The position numbers and the translations under genes were made by a program. From Mariniradius saccharolyticus AK6 (GTDB lineage: Bacteria > Bacteroidota > Bacteroidia > Cytophagales > Cyclobacteriaceae), in the NCBI RefSeq assembly GCF_000330725.2, contig NZ_AMZY02000011.1:62001-126000 (forward strand): 64,000 bases of DNA, given 5' to 3'. Below are positions 59,774 through 64,000 of this stretch, in pieces. Below the pieces are notes generated by a model. That model was not told the DNA's origin and made no database searches. It worked only from the letters and a program-made list of their open reading frames with translations. The first letter of the stretch is position 1. Every line of letters begins with the position of its first letter.

Positions 59774-61885
59774 ATGGCTTTAATTAAAAAAATCAGACAG
59801 AGAACAGGTCTTGCAATCGGTGTAATCGCAGTTGGCTTGATATTCTTCCTCGTAGGAGGGGATATTTTGAGTCCAAACTCGACCCTTTTGGGGAACAGCA
59901 GGAATTACGTAGGGGAGATTGCAGGTGAAGATGTGTCCTATGAAGAATACATCCAAAAGATCGAACAGATCAAGCTTTCCTTTCAACAAAGTACCGGAAG
60001 AACTCCTTCCGAAGCAGATATGTATAGCATCCGCGAGCAAGCCTGGCAGGCCTTGATCGTGGACAAAGTTTTTGCAAAACAGTATGAAGCACTTGGACTA
60101 ACTGTATCCGACCCTGAATTGGTAGATATGGTGCAAGGAAAAAACATCGTCGCCGAGCTTCGTCAGCAACTCACCAACCCACAAACTGGCGAGTTTGACA
60201 GGGCGCAGTTGATCAGCTTCTTACAGTCATTGGAGACAGCCAGCCCCGAACAAGTTGCGTTTTGGGAACAGCAGGAAAAAACCTTTGCCAATGCCAGGTT
60301 GAGGATCAAATATGACAACTTGCTATCAACTTCTGAATATTCCACTTCCAAAGAAGGCAAGCTCGAGCACAAAATGGCCAATAGCGTAGCGGATGTGGAC
60401 CATTTGTTCATTCCATTCTACGCCATCTCCGACACGGCGGTGAAGGTTTCAGACGATGAGTTGAAAGCCTACATTACCAAGAACAAGGACAAGTTCAAAG
60501 TCAAAAACGCGGCCGACCTCGAATACATTTCCTTCGATCTGCTTCCAAGCGGCGAAGACTCTGCTGCGGTGATCGCTGAAATCACCAAATTGACTGAGGA
60601 GCTTCGCAACACGGCTTCTGATTCTGCCTTTGCGATCAGAAACTCACAGGGTAATGGTCCATTTATGACCTATGGCCCAGGTGAAGACCTTCCTGCTACC
60701 TTGACCAGCAATGTCGACAACATCGTGGTCGGCGAAACCTACGGTCCTTTCTTGACCAACCGCTCTACCTATATCAGCCACAAGGTTACTTCCAAATTTG
60801 ACGGGACCCCACGGATGAGAGCGGCACACATCCTCTTCAGCGCACAGGGTTTGAGCGACGATGCCAAAGCGGAAGTAAGGCAAAATGCCGAGAAGGTGCT
60901 GAAAGAAATTCAAGATGGGTTGAACTTTGCGACTGCGGCGGCCCAATACGGACAAGATGGTACAGCCCAAAGAGGCGGAGATTTGGGATGGTTTGCGAAA
61001 GCTGATTTCGTAGAACCATTCGCCGAAGCAGCATTCGCAGCCAAATCCACCGGATTGATCAATAGGCTGGTAGAAACAGAGTATGGTTACCACATCATCA
61101 GCATCACCGAATTGCCTAAAACCACTTCCTACAAGATCGCTACCATCGAGTTGGAGTTGGGTCCGAGTGATGCCACCCGCAACGACGTGTTCAGAAGAGC
61201 CGATTCCTTTGCAGCAAATACAGGAAATGCTGGTGAGTTTACAGCAAACGCAGAAAAAGATGGCTTGCGTATCATCCAAGCAAACAATGTAGACGCTTTT
61301 GCCAGAAACCTCAACAACCTCCAAAATGCGCGGGAAGTGATCCGTTGGGCATTCAATGATGCCTCTGAAGGCTCAGTGTCACCTGTATTTGAATTGGACA
61401 ATGCCTACATCGTTGCTACGCTGAAGACGCGCTACGAAGAAGGTACGGCAACTTTGGACCAAGTGCGTGCACAGGTTTTGGTACAAGTCCGAAACGATAA
61501 GAAAGCAGAAATAATTAAGGAAAAAATCAACGGCAAGGCTTCTTTGGAAGAGATGCAGGCTGTGTTTCCAAATGAATCCTCTTTGGACAAAAGCCCTGAC
61601 TTGAGACTGAATGCCTCCGTATTGCCGGGCGTTGGATTTGCTCCAAGAGCAATCGGTGCAGCCTTTGGCTTGAAAAACCCAGGCGATATCAGCAAGCCAA
61701 TCCATGAGGACGTTGGAATTATCGTTATCAAACTCAACACCCTGACTCCTGCAGGCGAAATAGCAGACTATAGCAGCTATCAAAGACAATTGACCCTGAA
61801 CACATCACAACGGACCGCCTACATGATCATGATGGCTTTGGAGGAATTGGCCGATGTAAAAGACTACAGGTACAAATTCTTCTAA
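59774..61885 (+). CDS. ppiD: Periplasmic peptidyl-prolyl isomerase/chaperone (SurA_N + parvulin)
   Basis: A 703-residue PpiD-like protein. The N terminus M-A-L-I-K-K-I-R-Q-R-T-G is cytoplasmic, with a single membrane helix at ~13-31. A SurA-type chaperone region follows to ~330. The parvulin domain lies at ~345-445 (R-A-A-H-I-L-F-S, A-Q-Y-G-Q-D-G-T, G-G-D-L-G-W-F, F-V-E-P-F-A-E-A-A-F), and a further C-terminal chaperone part ends in Y-K-F-F. It helps fold outer-membrane and secreted proteins. Closed by a terminator at 61912. Confidence 0.92.
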   Translation: MALIKKIRQRTGLAIGVIAVGLIFFLVGGDILSPNSTLLGNSRNYVGEIAGEDVSYEEYIQKIEQIKLSFQQSTGRTPSEADMYSIREQAWQALIVDKVFAKQYEALGLTVSDPELVDMVQGKNIVAELRQQLTNPQTGEFDRAQLISFLQSLETASPEQVAFWEQQEKTFANARLRIKYDNLLSTSEYSTSKEGKLEHKMANSVADVDHLFIPFYAISDTAVKVSDDELKAYITKNKDKFKVKNAADLEYISFDLLPSGEDSAAVIAEITKLTEELRNTASDSAFAIRNSQGNGPFMTYGPGEDLPATLTSNVDNIVVGETYGPFLTNRSTYISHKVTSKFDGTPRMRAAHILFSAQGLSDDAKAEVRQNAEKVLKEIQDGLNFATAAAQYGQDGTAQRGGDLGWFAKADFVEPFAEAAFAAKSTGLINRLVETEYGYHIISITELPKTTSYKIATIELELGPSDATRNDVFRRADSFAANTGNAGEFTANAEKDGLRIIQANNVDAFARNLNNLQNAREVIRWAFNDASEGSVSPVFELDNAYIVATLKTRYEEGTATLDQVRAQVLVQVRNDKKAEIIKEKINGKASLEEMQAVFPNESSLDKSPDLRLNASVLPGVGFAPRAIGAAFGLKNPGDISKPIHEDVGIIVIKLNTLTPAGEIADYSSYQRQLTLNTSQRTAYMIMMALEELADVKDYRYKFF

Positions 61886-61911
61886 AATCCGGAAAACACT
61901 GAATAAGCAAG

Positions 61912-61940
61912 AACCCGTGGAGCATTCCTCGGGTTTTTTT
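61912..61940 (+). terminator. Rho-independent terminator after ppiD
   Basis: AACCCG and CGGGTT arms with GGA/TCC pairing inside, followed by a seven-T run. Confidence 0.75.
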
Positions 61941-62024
61941 CTTTCTTCAATTCCCAGTAAATTCAGGAAAAGAGAGCCAAAGACGTTGCTCGGGATTTAT
62001 TTTTCTTTCAAGGTTGTTAACCCT

Positions 62025-62032
62025 TAAATTTG
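62025..62032 (+). promoter_or_regulatory. -7 box of the DUF493 gene
   Basis: TAAATTTG, an exact TAnnTTTG match 6 nt before the ATG at 62039; the transcript would start at about the ATG. Confidence 0.45.
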
Positions 62033-62038
62033 CAGACT

Positions 62039-62305
62039 ATGAAAGATACCTTCAACAGAACAGCCTTTAAGGAAAAACTGGAAGCTCAAACTTCTTTTCC
62101 CACCCTCTATATGTTCAAGTTCATCGTACCTAGTGGAAAAGAAAACGAGATTGGTGCGATTTTGCCCAACAACAAAATGACCCTCAAAACTTCATCCAAC
62201 GGAACCTACGTGTCGGCGACAATCAGGGCCATGATGCCAAGTAGTGATGCGATTTTGGCAGTGTATGACAAAGCCGCCGAGGTAGAAGGTGTCATTTCAC
62301 TCTAA
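62039..62305 (+). CDS. DUF493-family protein
   Basis: An 88-residue cytoplasmic protein of the DUF493 (YbeD-like) ferredoxin-like fold: F-P-T-L-Y-M-F-K-F-I-V-P, S-S-N-G-T-Y-V-S-A-T-I-R-A and I-L-A-V-Y-D-K-A. E. coli YbeD is linked to lipoate metabolism by gene position; role here unknown. It starts at the ATG at 62039, directly after a -7 box. First gene of a run of three (DUF493, phhB, rsmI). Confidence 0.85.
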   Translation: MKDTFNRTAFKEKLEAQTSFPTLYMFKFIVPSGKENEIGAILPNNKMTLKTSSNGTYVSATIRAMMPSSDAILAVYDKAAEVEGVISL

Positions 62306-62322
62306 CAAAACCAACTTGAACC

Positions 62323-62550
62323 ATGTGGACGGAGGAAAACAATAGGCTCAAAAAGACCTTTCGCTTCAAGGATTTCCAAGAGGCATTTGCCTTTATGACA
62401 AGAGTCGCATTCTTGGCTGAAAAACACGACCACCATCCCAATTGGAGCAACGTGTACAATACCGTCACGATAGAACTCACCACCCATGACGCAGGAAACG
62501 TTGTGACCGAAAAGGACCACAAATTGGCGGCAGCCATTGATGCTATTTGA
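62323..62550 (+). CDS. phhB: 4a-hydroxytetrahydrobiopterin dehydratase (pterin carbinolamine dehydratase)
   Basis: A 75-residue PCD, slightly short for the family. The active-site motif [11 protein letters not shown] holds the two His, with the third element T-T-H-D-A-G-N near residue 54. It dehydrates 4a-hydroxytetrahydropterin and is often kept without an aromatic hydroxylase, possibly for pterin or molybdopterin salvage. It is immediately followed by rsmI. Confidence 0.9.
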   Translation: MWTEENNRLKKTFRFKDFQEAFAFMTRVAFLAEKHDHHPNWSNVYNTVTIELTTHDAGNVVTEKDHKLAAAIDAI

Positions 62551-62551
62551 A

Positions 62552-63268
62552 ATGAGTGAGGAAAAAAACGTAAGCCTTTACCTCGTTCCGACGCCGATAG
62601 GCAATCTGAAGGACATCACCTTGCGAGCGATTGAGACGCTCAAGTCCGTCGACGTGATACTTGCGGAAGACACCCGGACCAGCGGAATGCTACTCAAGCA
62701 CCTTGAAATCAATAAGCCGCTGCAATCCTACCATATCTTCAACGAGCACAAGACAGTGGAAAAACTTGTCGACAGGATGAAGAAGGGCGAGGTAATTGCC
62801 TTGGTCAGTGATGCAGGTACGCCGGGCATATCCGACCCCGGCTTCCTGCTCGTGAGAGCGGCCAAGGAAGCTGGATTGGAAGTCAATTGCCTCCCAGGTC
62901 CAACCGCCTTTGTCCCTGCCTTGGTCAACTCGGGACTGCCAAATGACCGATTCACATTCGAAGGATTCTTGCCCCACAAGAAAGGCAGAAAAACACGCTT
63001 GGAGGAACTGTCCACCGAATCGCGCACGATGGTTTTTTATGAATCGCCCCACAGACTGATGAAAACCTTGGAGCAGTTTGCGGAAGTATTTGGCCCCAGC
63101 AGGATGGCGAGCGTTTCGCGTGAACTGAGCAAAATGTTTGAAGAAAACGTCCGGGGCACACTCGACGAATTGGTGGAATACTATCAACATCACCCCATCA
63201 AGGGCGAAATCGTACTTGTAGTCGAGGGAAGAGGAAAAACCGGCCGTAGTCGGGAGGAAGAGGACTGA
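62552..63268 (+). CDS. rsmI: 16S rRNA (cytidine(1402)-2'-O)-methyltransferase
   Basis: A 238-residue RsmI. The start at 62552 follows the phhB stop directly; an ATG at 62540 would overlap it. Motifs: L-V-P-T-P-I-G-N-L-K-D-I-T-L-R-A, A-E-D-T-R, L-V-S-D-A-G-T-P-G-I-S-D-P-G (S-adenosylmethionine site), L-P-G-P-T-A and F-Y-E-S-P-H-R. It methylates the 2'-O of C1402 in the decoding centre. Confidence 0.95.
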   Translation: MSEEKNVSLYLVPTPIGNLKDITLRAIETLKSVDVILAEDTRTSGMLLKHLEINKPLQSYHIFNEHKTVEKLVDRMKKGEVIALVSDAGTPGISDPGFLLVRAAKEAGLEVNCLPGPTAFVPALVNSGLPNDRFTFEGFLPHKKGRKTRLEELSTESRTMVFYESPHRLMKTLEQFAEVFGPSRMASVSRELSKMFEENVRGTLDELVEYYQHHPIKGEIVLVVEGRGKTGRSREEED

Positions 63269-63318
63269 TTAAAATCGCCTCGGGATTATAAAAAGACTTT
63301 TTCCCAGCTTCGGACTAA

Positions 63319-64000
63319 TCAAACAATTCCTCTGAACCGGTCCGGAATCTTGACTACCCATTTTAATTTCGCCATCGTAGGCTTGTTCCAGGCATACACC
63401 GGCCGCAGGAAGGTCTGCATTCTCCTGGCGATTGCCAGCCATTTTTCTTCAGTCTTTGGTTTCGATTGAGTGACGATATCGATCGTTTTAGCGCGCTTTT
63501 TTATATGCCCGGCACGTCCCGTCGCCATCCGGTCTTTGTCGAGGAATCTGTCTTGAATCATCTTGTAATCCACCGAACCAAAATGAAAAAGGTAGAGATT
63601 TGGATCAATTTTGAAATTGCGGCCTTTTACCCGATGGAACCCAGAACCCCAATTGACTGGCTGCGAAATGACGGAGGGCTTTGTGTAGCGGGAGGACAGG
63701 TAGGCATAGGACCGCTGAGTCAAAAATGGAGCACTCTTGTCGAGCGTCTTCTCCAAATCAAGGTGCTGTCCCACATCCATCCCAAGCCCGGATACAGAGG
63801 GATTGATTTCGATTTCGCTGAGGTATTCCCGAAGGCTTTTACCGAGTTTGGGGTCCACGACAAGGAATTCATCCGCATCCACACCAATGATGATATCATA
63901 CTGCTCCAAAAGTGATTTCGCAACGGTTGACAAAAAGCCCAATCGGCGTTTTTCGGCCGAAATGACATGTTCGACCACCCGCTTTTCGTGGATGACATTG
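63319..64000 (-). CDS. Glycosyltransferase (GT2/GT92-like), 5' end outside window
   Basis: The frame is open from 63999 at the window edge, so the true start is beyond it. The visible ~227 residues include I-I-G-V-D-A-D-E-F-L-V-V-D, the D-x-D nucleotide-sugar/metal site set in the D-A-D-E-F form typical of GT92-like and core-2-related glycosyltransferases, then L-F-H-F-G-S-V-D and a basic C terminus. Acceptor unknown; it probably adds sugars to surface polysaccharide. Convergent with rsmI. Confidence 0.75.
   Translation of the reverse strand, partial: NVIHEKRVVEHVISAEKRRLGFLSTVAKSLLEQYDIIIGVDADEFLVVDPKLGKSLREYLSEIEINPSVSGLGMDVGQHLDLEKTLDKSAPFLTQRSYAYLSSRYTKPSVISQPVNWGSGFHRVKGRNFKIDPNLYLFHFGSVDYKMIQDRFLDKDRMATGRAGHIKKRAKTIDIVTQSKPKTEEKWLAIARRMQTFLRPVYAWNKPTMAKLKWVVKIPDRFRGIV

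Overview
The window reads as chromosomal DNA of a member of the Bacteroidota, most likely a Cytophagales (Cyclobacteriaceae-like) bacterium. The evidence is many lipoprotein signals, exact TAnnTTTG promoter -7 boxes (the Bacteroidota sigma consensus), frequent TTG/GTG starts, and Bacteroidota-type neighbourhoods such as coaX - outer-membrane protein - TPR protein - lptC - small membrane protein - CNNM/CorC protein - ppiD. No rRNA, integrase, transposase or CRISPR array was seen.

Layout. 1-5.5 kb: the 3' end of a CHAT-protease gene, two tandem serine-hydrolase lipoprotein paralogues, a HepT/MntA toxin-antitoxin pair flanked by direct repeats, and an ECF sigma factor with a TPR-containing anti-sigma-like membrane protein. 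5.5-15 kb: a frameshifted membrane-anchored AraC regulator, a secreted sulfatase divergent from a PLP aminotransferase, envelope proteins of unknown role, a PepSY membrane protein with an operator-like palindrome at its promoter, and an amidase with SH3 domains. 15.3-38.5 kb: a compact, leftward-transcribed extracellular contractile injection system (eCIS). In transcription order it encodes a DUF4255 terminator, an unknown 205-aa protein, the sheath, two tube proteins, a 56-aa DUF5908 protein, a LysM protein, a VgrG-like spike, a PAAR tip, a gp25-like wedge protein, two very large baseplate proteins, a 1373-aa protein with three PKD domains, a tape-measure protein, a DUF4157 protein, an AAA+ ATPase and a second DUF4157 protein. 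A LuxR-type regulator lies just upstream. 39.5-64 kb: mostly housekeeping genes (rbfA, LolC/E-like permease, S9 peptidase, HAD phosphatase, nadC, gpmI, NhaD antiporter, amino-acid dehydrogenase, anmK, coaX, lptC, ppiD, phhB, rsmI), with a tandem pair of odd class II tRNA-like elements at 42.7-43.0 kb and a partial glycosyltransferase at the right edge.

How it fits together. The central block encodes a complete headless contractile nanomachine: sheath, tube, spike, baseplate, length control, terminator and loading ATPase. It has no capsid, terminase, integrase or T6SS membrane-complex genes, so it is neither a prophage nor a classical T6SS. The two DUF4157 proteins are the best cargo candidates. 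No separate tail-fibre gene is visible, and the giant PKD protein is the best candidate for surface or target contact. The signal-peptide-less amidase next to the block could serve in release or as cargo. The eCIS class is known; the least explained parts are the PKD protein, the C-terminal domain of the second DUF4157 protein, the 205-aa protein before the sheath, and the tRNA-like pair. All calls were made by reading; no database search or computation was run.
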